Virus record (IMG/VR): IMGVR_UViG_3300008113_000033
Location: 1 to 64,000 of that record
DNA: 64,000 nucleotides
Source of the DNA: a virus
Direction: 5' to 3' (one strand)
Within the stretch, counting starts at the first letter, position 1. Each line of letters opens with the position of its first letter. This document shows, in pieces, positions 1 to 6,424 of the stretch. The notes below the pieces were generated by a model. It was given only the letters and a program-made list of their open reading frames with translations. It did not search any database and was not told the origin of the DNA. The position numbers and the translations under genes are program-made.

Positions 1-28
1 ACTTCAACGCCCAATAGGGTGTTGAAGT
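1..28 (+). terminator. Intrinsic terminator at left edge
   Basis: A 12-bp stem (bases 1-12 with 17-28, one G-U pair) and an AATA loop is followed by TCTCTT. It probably ends a gene lying left of the window. Its pyrimidine tail is also the first element of the promoter for the next gene. Confidence 0.7.
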
Positions 29-52
29 TCTCTTAATTATCTTTAATCTGTA
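29..52 (+). promoter_or_regulatory. Early-type promoter
   Basis: TCTC (29-32), five bases TTAAT, then TATCTTTA (38-45) and TGTA. The A-rich leader runs to the ATG at 68. The -7 box resembles the Bacteroidota TAnnTTTG. Confidence 0.65.
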
Positions 53-67
53 CAAATAAATAAACCA

Positions 68-511
68 ATGAAATATACTTACGGTAAAGAAGATTTAAAA
101 CGATATCTAATTGATAATATCGATTTATTATTAAACGATCCTAAATTCCAAGCGCTTATTGTAGAAGTAAAAGTAGCTGATGATGCTGGTAATACATTTG
201 TAAATAAGGCAGGTCATGACGAATTATCAAAAGATAATCTACGTATTGAAACTAAATTTACTAATTATATAATGCCTATGGGTGAAATGAGAATCAATAG
301 TGCCGGAGAAAATAAATATGGTGGATTTGATGTTATTAGAATTATAGATGGGATAAATAAACGAATATTTGAAATCCCACATGATGAATACTTCAATAAG
401 GGTAACTTTTATGGGAATGAATTTCGATGGAGTTCTTCATACAATTCCCAAGATAGAAAACAAGTGGGAAATACTCAGTTACTATTAAAATACGAAACAA
501 CAAATAAATAA
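68..511 (+). CDS. Early protein, unknown function
   Basis: A 147-residue soluble protein with no family that I recognise. It has a charged N-terminus with KEDLKRYL, an acidic and aromatic middle, and ends in a Lys/Thr/Asn tail. No signal peptide or membrane segment is visible. The start is supported by an A-rich leader 22 bases long after a clear promoter box. It is the first gene of a two-gene unit with the gene at 517, five bases downstream. Its place suggests early expression and a host-takeover role, which is inference only. Confidence 0.75.
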   Translation: MKYTYGKEDLKRYLIDNIDLLLNDPKFQALIVEVKVADDAGNTFVNKAGHDELSKDNLRIETKFTNYIMPMGEMRINSAGENKYGGFDVIRIIDGINKRIFEIPHDEYFNKGNFYGNEFRWSSSYNSQDRKQVGNTQLLLKYETTNK

Positions 512-516
512 ATCAA

Positions 517-780
517 ATGACACAATCACAATTAAATCAAATGACGTTAGAACAACTACGTGACTTAAATCATTTAATCGTAGATGTAATCAAAGCAAAA
601 CGTAAGAACCTAATCGCACAATTCGAATTAAATATCGGAGACAAGGTTAAGGTAAATCACCCCAAATTACAGGGTAAATCACTAATTGTAAAGAAGATAA
701 AACGAACTACAGCAACACTACAAGTTGAAGGCGCGTTCGCTTCTTACAATGTACCCATTTCCATGATCGAGATTTCTTAA
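517..780 (+). CDS. Small KOW/SH3-like protein
   Basis: An 87-residue basic protein. Residues 1-35 look helical (LEQLRDLNHLIVDVIKAKR). Residues 40-87 have the pattern of a KOW or SH3-like barrel: IGDKVKVNHP, then LIVKKIKRTTATLQV. Such folds often bind RNA or ribosomal partners, but the assignment rests on pattern only. It is probably co-transcribed with the gene before it. The helical start, with its EQL..L spacing, resembles that of the protein at 3435, so the two may be distant paralogues. Confidence 0.7.
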   Translation: MTQSQLNQMTLEQLRDLNHLIVDVIKAKRKNLIAQFELNIGDKVKVNHPKLQGKSLIVKKIKRTTATLQVEGAFASYNVPISMIEIS

Positions 781-796
781 TTACATTTATAATGTA
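773..796 (+). promoter_or_regulatory. Early-type promoter
   Basis: TTTC-TTAAT-TACATTTA followed by TGTA. It overlaps the stop codon (778-780) of the preceding gene and serves the gene at 812. Confidence 0.65.
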
Positions 797-811
797 TTAA
801 AACAAACAAAC

Positions 812-1012
812 ATGAGAAATAATAAATACCCAGACGGCTACATGCCCAAAATTAAGTACTACAGCAACATCGTTGCTACAGTATCACAACAATTATTGAA
901 TACTGATCCAGTACTATCACAAATTGATATACTATTAGTAATTCAAGACGCAGCAGCGAGTTTAGATTACTTCATCAGTAAGGAACACATGCGTTTAAAC
1001 TTAAAGAAATAG
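812..1012 (+). CDS. Small early protein, unknown
   Basis: A 66-residue protein I do not recognise. It starts with a basic stretch (MRNNKYPDG), has a Gln/Ser/Ile/Leu-rich helical middle, and ends basic (RLNLKK). There is no membrane segment. Start chosen from the leader AACAAACATG after the promoter at 773. The next gene begins two bases after its TAG stop, so the two form one transcript. Confidence 0.65.
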   Translation: MRNNKYPDGYMPKIKYYSNIVATVSQQLLNTDPVLSQIDILLVIQDAAASLDYFISKEHMRLNLKK

Positions 1013-1014
1013 AT

Positions 1015-1368
1015 ATGGGATTAGATATGATGTTAATCCACGACGGAAATGAAGTCGCGTATTGGAGAAAAGCAAACCACATCCACAAATGGTTCGTAGA
1101 CAACGTTCAAGGTGGTGTGGATGACTGTGGTGAATATAAAGTAACCAAGGAACAGTTAATTCAATTACATAATGAATGTAATCAAGTATTAAACAATTCA
1201 TCATTAGCCGAATCGTTACTACCAACATTTCCAGGATTCTTCTTCGGTGGTACTGATTATTATGAATGGTATTATAATGATTTAAGAAATACAGTACAAA
1301 TTATTGATGAAATACTCGAATATAAGTCATACTGTTTAGATGATTTATACTATAGCTCAAGCTGGTAA
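1015..1368 (+). CDS. Conserved phage protein (MGLDM family)
   Basis: A 117-residue protein. The opening MGLDMMLI, followed by AYWRKANHIHKWFVDNVQ, DDCGEY and a GFFFGG motif near residue 75, is a pattern I associate with a widespread uncharacterised family found in many phages and bacteria. The function is unknown to me. It follows the previous gene by two bases. The invariant-looking His, Trp, Cys and Asp residues would fit an enzyme or metal site, but that is inference. Confidence 0.8.
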   Translation: MGLDMMLIHDGNEVAYWRKANHIHKWFVDNVQGGVDDCGEYKVTKEQLIQLHNECNQVLNNSSLAESLLPTFPGFFFGGTDYYEWYYNDLRNTVQIIDEILEYKSYCLDDLYYSSSW

Positions 1369-1376
1369 TTTGAAAA

Positions 1377-1400
1377 TTTCTTAATTACCTTTAACCTGTA
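1377..1400 (+). promoter_or_regulatory. Early-type promoter
   Basis: TTTC-TTAAT-TACCTTTA then CCTGTAAT. It serves the gene at 1430 through an A-rich leader. Confidence 0.65.
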
Positions 1401-1429
1401 ATAAAAGTTAAACCAATAAATAAACAAAG

Positions 1430-1807
1430 ATGAGAAATCAATTAGAACAATTCAAAACATCATTCGAACAAGTACGTGGATTAGGTATTTTAATGGGACT
1501 ACCAAATGATACCCACAGTAAATTCTCAGACCATATTACTGTATGGTTTTCCGAGAATCATAACGTAACATCAGTTACATTTGGAGAACGTTACCATGAA
1601 AAGGTAGAAATCATGAGATATTCACATCGTGATAACAGTTACAAAGTAACACTTCCGATCGACATTACAGATGAAGAATTAAATGATTTACTTCAAATGG
1701 TAAATGAAGAGTATCGTAAGGCAAAGATCACCTATTTAGAAATGGAGCTATTCATGTTAAAGAATGACGATGTTGTAGAGTTAGAACGAGAAGAGGTAGT
1801 TGCTTAA
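1430..1807 (+). CDS. Early protein, unknown
   Basis: A 125-residue acidic protein. A helical first third (LEQFKTSFEQVRGLG) is followed by a probable beta region (HITVWFSENHNVTSVTFGERYHEKVEIM) and a helical Glu-rich C-terminus (YRKAKITYLEMELF). No known motif. It is a single-gene unit: its own promoter lies upstream, and a hairpin covers its stop codon. Confidence 0.7.
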   Translation: MRNQLEQFKTSFEQVRGLGILMGLPNDTHSKFSDHITVWFSENHNVTSVTFGERYHEKVEIMRYSHRDNSYKVTLPIDITDEELNDLLQMVNEEYRKAKITYLEMELFMLKNDDVVELEREEVVA

Positions 1808-1819
1808 ACTACCTCTCTT
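1793..1819 (+). terminator. Terminator overlapping stop codon
   Basis: GAGGTAGTT (1793-1801) pairs perfectly with AACTACCTC (1807-1815) around the loop GCTTA, followed by TCTT. The stop codon of the gene at 1430 lies in the loop and 3' arm. Confidence 0.6.
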
Positions 1820-1837
1820 AATTATCTTTAATCTGTA
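1814..1837 (+). promoter_or_regulatory. Early-type promoter fused to terminator
   Basis: TCTC (1814-1817)-TTAAT-TATCTTTA then TCTGTA. The first two bases are the 3' end of the terminator stem. It serves the genes at 1855 and 2046. Confidence 0.65.
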
Positions 1838-1854
1838 CAAATAAATAAACTAAC

Positions 1855-2043
1855 ATGACAAAATTTAACAAATTCGATCAGTACGTAATTGAGCAAGCAT
1901 TAGAGCTATGGGTTGAAAATTTCGAAAAGGAAATTGAAGCCGGAGAAGCTACAGGCCATCGTCTACTATTTGCTTCGGGATATCCAGCAATGGTAGCTAA
2001 AGATATCCAATCAAAAGTTAATTCACTAACTAAAAAGAAATAA
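1855..2043 (+). CDS. Small early protein, unknown
   Basis: A 62-residue, largely helical protein: acidic in the middle (ELWVENFEKEIEAGEA) and basic at the end (LTKKK). Not recognised. The leader AAATAAATAAACTAACATG fixes the start. It shares a transcript with the gene at 2046. Confidence 0.65.
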   Translation: MTKFNKFDQYVIEQALELWVENFEKEIEAGEATGHRLLFASGYPAMVAKDIQSKVNSLTKKK

Positions 2044-2045
2044 TC

Positions 2046-2264
2046 ATGGAATTGAACTTCGGAATATATAAGCAGACTGTCTACATAGTAGAATTCGGTG
2101 ATGTGGATCTAAGTCATATCAAAATTGAAAATAATGGTGGTGATGAATACATAGTATTCAGTTATGGTGAAGAAATCGATGTATTCAATTACAGTGGTAA
2201 TGATCCATTTGATGCAATTAATAAATACTTAAGCACATATGCCATTGAAAACGGCTATGCATAG
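2046..2264 (+). CDS. Small acidic early protein
   Basis: A 72-residue protein rich in Asp, Glu, Gly and Tyr, predicted mostly beta (QTVYIVEFGDVDLSHIKIE). Its acidic, compact composition would suit a DNA-mimic or inhibitor, but no family is recognised and this is speculation. It begins two bases after the stop of the gene at 1855. Confidence 0.6.
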   Translation: MELNFGIYKQTVYIVEFGDVDLSHIKIENNGGDEYIVFSYGEEIDVFNYSGNDPFDAINKYLSTYAIENGYA

Positions 2265-2277
2265 GGCAATCTAAGAA

Positions 2278-2301
2278 TTTCCTTATTATCTTTAACCTGT
2301 A
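2278..2301 (+). promoter_or_regulatory. Early-type promoter
   Basis: TTTC-CTTAT-TATCTTTA then CCTGTA. It serves the operon starting at 2320. Confidence 0.6.
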
Positions 2302-2319
2302 ATAAAAGCAAACAAACAT

Positions 2320-2760
2320 ATGAAACCATTTAAAGTATACCAAATAGATTACAGTGATGTAGTATGGTTTTACCCAATTGACCACCCCCACATTACCGTA
2401 CCACCTGAATGTTCTAACTATGCATGGAAGCATAAAAACCACATAACATTCTCATTCTCTAATCAAGCATTTGATGGTACTGATACATGGCAATACCCAG
2501 ACTCAGTATACAAGCAAAATGTTAACGAATACGTACAGTATTTTGAAAGTTTAGGATATATATTCTCAGTAGTAGAAAAAACACATAAACGATTTCAATA
2601 TACTTACACATTAATCAAATTAGATTTAAAATGTGTTAAAATATTACGTAAAAATAGTAAAATAGATAAAATATCAGCACAACGTTTTAAAGAAAGTAAA
2701 GAATATTTTAATAATATATTTTCTCAATTATATTTAATAGGTAATAAGGTAACTAAATAA
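2320..2760 (+). CDS. Early protein, unknown
   Basis: A 146-residue protein with an aromatic N-terminal half (VWFYPIDHPHITVPPE, then HITFSFSNQAF) and a strongly basic C-terminal half with KCVKILRKNSK. It may bind nucleic acid, judging only by charge. No known motif. First of a four-gene cluster running to 3389. Confidence 0.65.
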   Translation: MKPFKVYQIDYSDVVWFYPIDHPHITVPPECSNYAWKHKNHITFSFSNQAFDGTDTWQYPDSVYKQNVNEYVQYFESLGYIFSVVEKTHKRFQYTYTLIKLDLKCVKILRKNSKIDKISAQRFKESKEYFNNIFSQLYLIGNKVTK

Positions 2761-2766
2761 ACGAAC

Positions 2767-3075
2767 ATGAGAACATTAAGAAATCAAGACTTCGCATCAA
2801 ACCAAACATGCGGCACATCATTAAAAGGCTATACACACGCTACTTACAAACGATTAGTAGAAGTATTAGGTCCACCTACATTCAGCGAAGCATCATTAGA
2901 TGATAAAACACAAGTGGAATGGGTAGTTAAATTCAAAAACGATTACTTTACTATCTACGATTGGAAAACATACGATCGCGAATATACAATGAATACATTG
3001 GAAATATTCCACGTCGGAGGTAAAATAGACGCATTAGATTTCATCATAGCATTAGAAACTAAAACCAATAAATAA
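2767..3075 (+). CDS. Early protein, unknown
   Basis: A 102-residue protein. The middle has the pattern KRLVEVLGPPTFSEASLDDKTQ... with VEWVVKFKNDYFTIYDWKTYD, which I recall from small uncharacterised phage proteins with an alpha/beta layout. Function unknown. It lies six bases after the gene at 2320, with the leader AAATAAACGAACATG. Confidence 0.65.
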   Translation: MRTLRNQDFASNQTCGTSLKGYTHATYKRLVEVLGPPTFSEASLDDKTQVEWVVKFKNDYFTIYDWKTYDREYTMNTLEIFHVGGKIDALDFIIALETKTNK

Positions 3076-3076
3076 C

Positions 3077-3259
3077 ATGTCACAAACTACTCCATTACAA
3101 CGATTAATATTTCATTTGGATGAAGCAGCAGCAGCAGCGTTTGAGCTCCAAAACGATACAGAGCTACCAATGAATATGAAAAGATTCTTTAAACAATTAA
3201 ACGATTACGCAGCAGACTTAATGGAATATGAAGATAATCTACCTACAAACAACGATTAA
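3077..3259 (+). CDS. Small helical early protein
   Basis: A 60-residue protein, helical throughout, with an Ala run (AAAAAF) near residue 18 and an acidic tail. Not recognised. It starts one base after the previous stop, so translation is probably coupled. Confidence 0.6.
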   Translation: MSQTTPLQRLIFHLDEAAAAAFELQNDTELPMNMKRFFKQLNDYAADLMEYEDNLPTNND

Positions 3260-3263
3260 TTAC

Positions 3264-3389
3264 ATGTTTCAAGTGGACCCCGAAGGATCGCAACAGCTAT
3301 TCGAGCAAATGGGTATGGAACCACAAATGAAAGAAATTGAAACAAGCGGTGGCGATACCATAAGGTACTACGTATATACGCTTGATTAA
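3264..3389 (+). CDS. 41-residue small protein
   Basis: A short reading frame, MFQVDPEGSQQLFEQMGM onward to RYYVYTLD and a TAA stop. It sits four bases after the stop of the gene at 3077 and fills the only space before the next promoter. The frame ends just before the promoter at 3396. Coding status is likely but rests on position and amino-acid composition. Confidence 0.5.
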   Translation: MFQVDPEGSQQLFEQMGMEPQMKEIETSGGDTIRYYVYTLD

Positions 3390-3395
3390 TCAAAC

Positions 3396-3418
3396 TTTCT
3401 TAATTATCTTTAAATGTA
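3396..3418 (+). promoter_or_regulatory. Early-type promoter
   Basis: TTTC-TTAAT-TATCTTTA then AATGTAAT, upstream of the gene at 3435. Confidence 0.65.
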
Positions 3419-3434
3419 ATAAATAAACAAGCAA

Positions 3435-3752
3435 ATGGAAAATATATTAAATCAAATCAACGAATTACCAGTAGAGCAATTACAAACGCTTCAGACATTA
3501 CTCAAAAATATAGCGGAGCCAAAAATCAAAGCAGCAAATTCAGAAGTTAAAATTGAAAAGCGCACTTATTCAAAGCTATTATCATACAACGGTAAATCAA
3601 TTATCGTTAAGCATTCAAAATCAGGCTACAACATCTACTCAACAGTAGTAGGTACGTCAGGTAAACCGATTCAAGGTGAATTAATCGAAGCCGATTGCAG
3701 CTCCGACATTTGGAATATTAGAAATAGATTTAGGATGGGCAGATTGTCCTAA
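3435..3752 (+). CDS. Early protein, unknown
   Basis: A 105-residue basic protein. Its helical N-terminus (LNQINELPVEQLQTLQTLLKNI) resembles that of the protein at 517. A beta-rich second half follows (YNGKSIIVKHSKSGYNIYSTV). The resemblance suggests a helical arm attached to different small barrels. No enzyme motif. Monocistronic, with its own promoter. Confidence 0.65.
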   Translation: MENILNQINELPVEQLQTLQTLLKNIAEPKIKAANSEVKIEKRTYSKLLSYNGKSIIVKHSKSGYNIYSTVVGTSGKPIQGELIEADCSSDIWNIRNRFRMGRLS

Positions 3753-3768
3753 TTACCTTTAAATGTAA
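3746..3768 (+). promoter_or_regulatory. Early-type promoter
   Basis: TGTC-CTAAT-TACCTTTA then AATGTAAT. It overlaps the end of the gene at 3435 and serves the gene at 3798. Confidence 0.6.
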
Positions 3769-3797
3769 TAAGAAGTTAAACCAATAAATAAACAAAC

Positions 3798-4151
3798 ATG
3801 GAAAATCAAGCAGTAATCGCAGCAGTAATCGCATTATTAAACGGAATCGACGTTGATGGCGAAACAATGGAGCATATCCTTGAAAAAACAGGAATGACCG
3901 ATCAAATGAAATCGCAATTAGGTGTTGCTACAGACATGTTAGGAACAAGAATATTATCACCGATGGTAATAGATCAAATCGCAGAAGATATCGTCGCGGA
4001 TTTAGATAACGAAGGTATAGACTTAATCGAAGATCAAGAATACGGAATCGTTCATAACGAAATTAGCCTTACGGATGTTACATACGATAAGTACCGTATG
4101 AATAAGATAATTACACACGTATTAGAAAATCATTTTACTCCAATGGAGTAA
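3798..4151 (+). CDS. Acidic early protein, unknown
   Basis: A 117-residue acidic helical protein that opens with an Ala/Val/Ile-rich helix (AVIAAVIALLNGIDVDG), too polar afterwards to be a clear membrane anchor. The DNEGIDLIEDQEYGIV segment is strongly acidic. Not recognised. The leader AATAAATAAACAAACATG supports the start. Confidence 0.65.
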   Translation: MENQAVIAAVIALLNGIDVDGETMEHILEKTGMTDQMKSQLGVATDMLGTRILSPMVIDQIAEDIVADLDNEGIDLIEDQEYGIVHNEISLTDVTYDKYRMNKIITHVLENHFTPME

Positions 4152-4156
4152 GATGA

Positions 4157-4180
4157 CTCTCTTAATTATATTTACATCGT
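4157..4180 (+). promoter_or_regulatory. Early-type promoter
   Basis: TCTC-TTAAT-TATATTTA followed by CATCGTAC. It serves the gene chain 4202-4873. Confidence 0.65.
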
Positions 4181-4201
4181 ACAAATAAATAAACAAACGA
4201 T

Positions 4202-4408
4202 ATGTTACATCCAATCTATAAATGCGACGATTACGATTTTAATGATGGTGTATTAATCATCTACAAGGCCGAGTTAGTAGGACAAATAAGAGACATAACA
4301 AGGTGGTCAGTAATAGAAGAACATGTAGGAATGTATGATGCTATGATATGCCCAAGTATGTATAAAGACACATTCGGCAACACAGCAGACATTGTAATAT
4401 TTAAATAA
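4202..4408 (+). CDS. Small early protein, unknown
   Basis: A 68-residue protein with N-terminal Asp-rich segment (YKCDDYDFNDGVLIIYKAEL) and a Met/Tyr-rich C-terminus. Not recognised. Its stop overlaps the ATG of the next gene by one base (TAATG), implying coupled translation. Confidence 0.6.
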   Translation: MLHPIYKCDDYDFNDGVLIIYKAELVGQIRDITRWSVIEEHVGMYDAMICPSMYKDTFGNTADIVIFK

Positions 4409-4668
4409 TGGATAAAGTAATATGCATTCAGGATGGGATCAATACAATGTTTTCAGATCGACCACACATTAAACATGGTGAGATATATCACGTATTGGAT
4501 GTATTCCCACACACCGAACTTTCAGAAGCAGAAAGTAAATGTAATGCTAGACCAGGTGATTGGTATGAATTAGTTGAAATACCATATTGCCATTGGAGTG
4601 GATTATTTAAAAAATTAGAATACGACGAACAATTAGAAGAATTAGAACAAACATATAATGGCAAATAA
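4408..4668 (+). CDS. Small early protein, unknown
   Basis: An 86-residue protein with a compact beta pattern (KVICIQDGI, then HGEIYHVLDVF, WYELVEIPY) and a final Glu-rich helix. The pattern resembles small SH3-like phage proteins. It overlaps both neighbours and lies in the middle of a translationally coupled chain. Confidence 0.65.
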   Translation: MDKVICIQDGINTMFSDRPHIKHGEIYHVLDVFPHTELSEAESKCNARPGDWYELVEIPYCHWSGLFKKLEYDEQLEELEQTYNGK

Positions 4669-4873
4669 ATCACAGCTACGTCAAGTATGGTATTGGATCA
4701 GAGCAACATTAACATTATCATTAATGGTTGGTGCGTGTTATTTAATAGCAATAACTAAAACAGCAATGGATGTATTTGTTTGGACATTAGGATTAGGTCT
4801 TATTGGTGGTTTAATATACTGTTTTAAAGTATTGATGGGTGTGGTATTTAAAGATGATGGATTTGAAGATTAA
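4658..4873 (+). CDS. Small two-span membrane protein
   Basis: A 71-residue protein with two hydrophobic segments, about residues 15-32 (ATLTLSLMVGACYLIAI) and 38-60 (VFVWTLGLGLIGGLIYCFKV), and a short acidic tail. It would sit in the inner membrane. The start overlaps the previous gene by 11 bases. It is the first of three consecutive membrane proteins. Function unknown; phage genes of this kind sometimes block superinfection. Confidence 0.65.
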   Translation: MANKSQLRQVWYWIRATLTLSLMVGACYLIAITKTAMDVFVWTLGLGLIGGLIYCFKVLMGVVFKDDGFED

Positions 4874-4876
4874 AAT

Positions 4877-4897
4877 TTTCTTAATTACATTTATAAT
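4877..4897 (+). promoter_or_regulatory. Early-type promoter, nearly leaderless
   Basis: TTTC-TTAAT-TACATTTA ends at 4893, only four bases before the ATG at 4898. A start site 5-7 bases after the box would give a transcript with no leader. Confidence 0.6.
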
Positions 4898-5329
4898 ATG
4901 GCAAAAGCTAACAGATCGGATTTAGATGCTTGGAATGTTGACAAGCAACGTCTACGCCAACGAGCATTACAACTCGAAATTGTTGAAAAACTCAAACGTA
5001 GACAAGATGCGGGTGAAACACTTCTAAGTCAACAAGAAATTGATTGGTTCAAAGGTAGACCCGTAACGGATGAGGAAATGGATGAATTAAAAGAACATAT
5101 AGAGAATAAGATGACGAATAATAATATCCAGACTAAAACGACGTGGTCAGATACGGAACGTTGGGTTGCGGCGGTAATAGCTACGTTAGGTACGTTCGGA
5201 TTTATATATTGGTTATATACGATTGGTTATTTAATTCATTTTGGAATATATACATTCCTAACTTGGTTAGTGATTATGATCGTTTTTTTAGTAAAACATT
5301 TAATAGATGAATTAATAGATGGTAGATAA
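4898..5329 (+). CDS. Membrane protein with charged N-terminal domain
   Basis: A 143-residue protein. Residues 1-80 are charged and helical (RQRALQLEIVEKLKRRQDAGE). Two hydrophobic spans follow, about 88-108 (WVAAVIATLGTFGFIYWLY) and 110-135 (LIHFGIYTFLTWLVIMIVFLV). The soluble part is presumably cytoplasmic. An alternative internal start at 5111 exists, but the frame from 4898 directly follows the promoter. It overlaps the gene at 5319 by 11 bases. Confidence 0.7.
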   Translation: MAKANRSDLDAWNVDKQRLRQRALQLEIVEKLKRRQDAGETLLSQQEIDWFKGRPVTDEEMDELKEHIENKMTNNNIQTKTTWSDTERWVAAVIATLGTFGFIYWLYTIGYLIHFGIYTFLTWLVIMIVFLVKHLIDELIDGR

Positions 5330-5558
5330 TATAGACATATTAGGTTATGTAGCAATGGGTTTAAGTATACTCTCGTTTACGCTTCAAAAACAACGTTTTA
5401 TTCGTACGGTAAATTTAGTAGCGTGTTTAACGTGGGTAGGTTATGGATATGTAATCAACAACAATCCAACCATTATAGTAAACATATTAGTTTGTTTAGT
5501 ACACGTTTTTTGGTTTATTAAACGATATTTTCGTATTAAAAAGTTGCGCATTAGGTAA
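5319..5558 (+). CDS. PQ-loop / SemiSWEET- or YgjV-like membrane protein
   Basis: A 79-residue protein with three hydrophobic spans, about 6-22, 30-46 and 50-68. The layout (GYVAMGLSILSFTLQKQ, then LVACLTWVGYGYVIN, then IIVNILVCLVHVFWF) resembles the three-helix repeat of SemiSWEET sugar transporters and the YgjV inner-membrane family. Those act as homodimers for SemiSWEET. The substrate cannot be told. It is the last gene before the repeat-rich gene-free region. Confidence 0.5.
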   Translation: MVDNIDILGYVAMGLSILSFTLQKQRFIRTVNLVACLTWVGYGYVINNNPTIIVNILVCLVHVFWFIKRYFRIKKLRIR

Positions 5559-5566
5559 CATATTTT

Positions 5567-5599
5567 TTTGTTAGCACATAGTATAATATAATACGTTTT
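5567..5599 (+). promoter_or_regulatory. Possible host housekeeping-type promoter
   Basis: TTTG (5567-5570), 21 bases, then TACGTTTT (5592-5599): close to the Bacteroidota TTTG / TAnnTTTG pair. No gene follows closely, so it may drive a non-coding transcript through the repeat region. Confidence 0.35.
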
Positions 5600-5690
5600 T
5601 TTGTGTATAATTCACGTGAAAGATGCGTGATTTATTAATTATTTTTTTGTGGTGAACGGTGGAATAATATTTTGTTAGTAGGGAATGTGG

Positions 5691-5994
5691 TTAGTTGAAC
5701 GACTAATTAGTTGAATAACTAAGCGTATCGTATGTGGAATGGGAATGGATAGTAGTGTGGTTGTGTTTTTGTGTCATCCAATTTTTTTCCCACCCCTCCT
5801 ACCATTTTTGTAACTATTTTGTATATATTTTTTTGTTAGTAGAATAGTCCACACGAGGGTGACATGTTCGTATATAAAGGGTCGCATTTGTAGCAAAATA
5901 GCCCACTTAGTTAAATGACTAAGCGCGATGCTGAGTCAAATGACGAAGCACCGTTTAAACGTGTTAAGCAGTGGTTAGTCAAATGACGAAGCGC
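5691..5994. repeat. Five palindromic ~20-base repeats
   Basis: Copies at 5691-5706 (TTAGTTGAACGACTAA), 5707-5725 (TTAGTTGAATAACTAAGCG), 5907-5926 (TTAGTTAAATGACTAAGCGC), 5932-5951 (TGAGTCAAATGACGAAGCAC) and 5975-5994 (TTAGTCAAATGACGAAGCGC). The core is an inverted repeat TTAGTY-N4-RACTAA, often followed by GCGC. The two left copies are directly adjacent. Confidence 0.8.
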
Positions 5995-6024
5995 TGCAAA
6001 AACAAAATTTGTTTCCAAAAAGTG

Positions 6025-6045
6025 TCTTAATTATATTTACGTTGT
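6025..6045 (+). promoter_or_regulatory. Early-type promoter
   Basis: TGTC-TTAAT-TATATTTA then CGTTGTAA. It serves the small gene at 6065 and probably the tRNA-like element. Confidence 0.6.
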
Positions 6046-6064
6046 AAAAAATAAAAACAAACAT

Positions 6065-6226
6065 ATGCAATTATTTCAAATTTTAGGCTCAGTAGTATTA
6101 TTGGGTGTAGGTGGATATTTCACTTACACAGCACTTTCAAATCGTTATTTCGAGACGGTGGTTGATCGCCGTGGCGTAACTCGTAAACGTGACATCCGTA
6201 ACGGACGATTTGTGAAGGCAAATTAA
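6065..6226 (+). CDS. 53-residue membrane-anchored protein
   Basis: MQLFQILGSVVLLGVGGYF forms an N-terminal membrane anchor or uncleaved signal. A basic tail follows with TRKRDIRNGRF. The leader AAATAAAAACAAACATATG matches neighbouring genes, which supports coding. Orientation by positive charge would put the tail in the cytoplasm. The stop is nine bases before the tRNA-like element. Function unknown. Confidence 0.6.
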   Translation: MQLFQILGSVVLLGVGGYFTYTALSNRYFETVVDRRGVTRKRDIRNGRFVKAN

Positions 6227-6234
6227 GAATAACC

Positions 6235-6323
6235 GATCAGGAGGTCATTTTGGATATGGCACCTAATTAAACGGAGATCCGTCATCGTTTAGGGGACAGT
6301 AGGTTCGATCCCTACTCTGGTCA
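6235..6323 (+). tRNA. tRNA-like element, aberrant anticodon arm
   Basis: The acceptor arm is GATCAGG (6235-6241) paired with TCTGGTC (6316-6322), including two wobble pairs. A D-like arm is GTCA/TGGC with a GG-containing loop. The T arm is perfect: GTAGG, TTCGATC, CCTAC (6299-6315). The anticodon stem CCTAA/TTAGG (6262-6266, 6289-6293) encloses 22 bases instead of 7, and these can fold into ACGGA/TCCGT. No anticodon can be assigned. Position 8 is A rather than the usual T. It may be a decayed tRNA, one with a small insertion, or a tRNA mimic. Confidence 0.45.
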
Positions 6324-6362
6324 CTATATTGTTTATTAGTTAATTATTACAGATGCATAAGA

Positions 6363-6385
6363 GGAGGACGTTGTCCTCCATCTTT
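6363..6385 (+). terminator. Terminator before 6425 gene
   Basis: GGAGGAC (6363-6369) pairs with GTCCTCC (6373-6379) around a GTT loop, followed by ATCTTTG. The tail runs into the next promoter. It would end the transcript carrying the tRNA-like element. Confidence 0.6.
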
Positions 6386-6407
6386 GTCCTTACTACATTT
6401 ACACTGT
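6385..6407 (+). promoter_or_regulatory. Early-type promoter fused to terminator
   Basis: TGTC-CTTAC-TACATTTA then CACTGTACT. It serves the gene at 6425. Confidence 0.6.
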
Positions 6408-6424
6408 ACTTAAAACAAACGAAC

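Larger units (their letters stand above)
5559..6064 (+). other. Gene-free, repeat-rich region (possible origin or control locus)
   Basis: About 500 bases with no supported gene. It contains T-rich tracts, three copies of a TATTTTTTTGTTAG-like string (5560, 5667, 5824), five palindromic repeats, and one Bacteroidota-like promoter (TTTG at 5567, TAnnTTTT at 5592). Base use, with runs of T and G on the + strand, differs from the adjacent genes. An origin, replication enhancer or regulator-binding locus are all possible. Confidence 0.5.

Noticed and set aside
5691-5994. CRISPR array from palindromic repeats
   Set aside because: Spacing is irregular (16 to 200 bases), two copies are adjacent, and no cas genes exist in the window.
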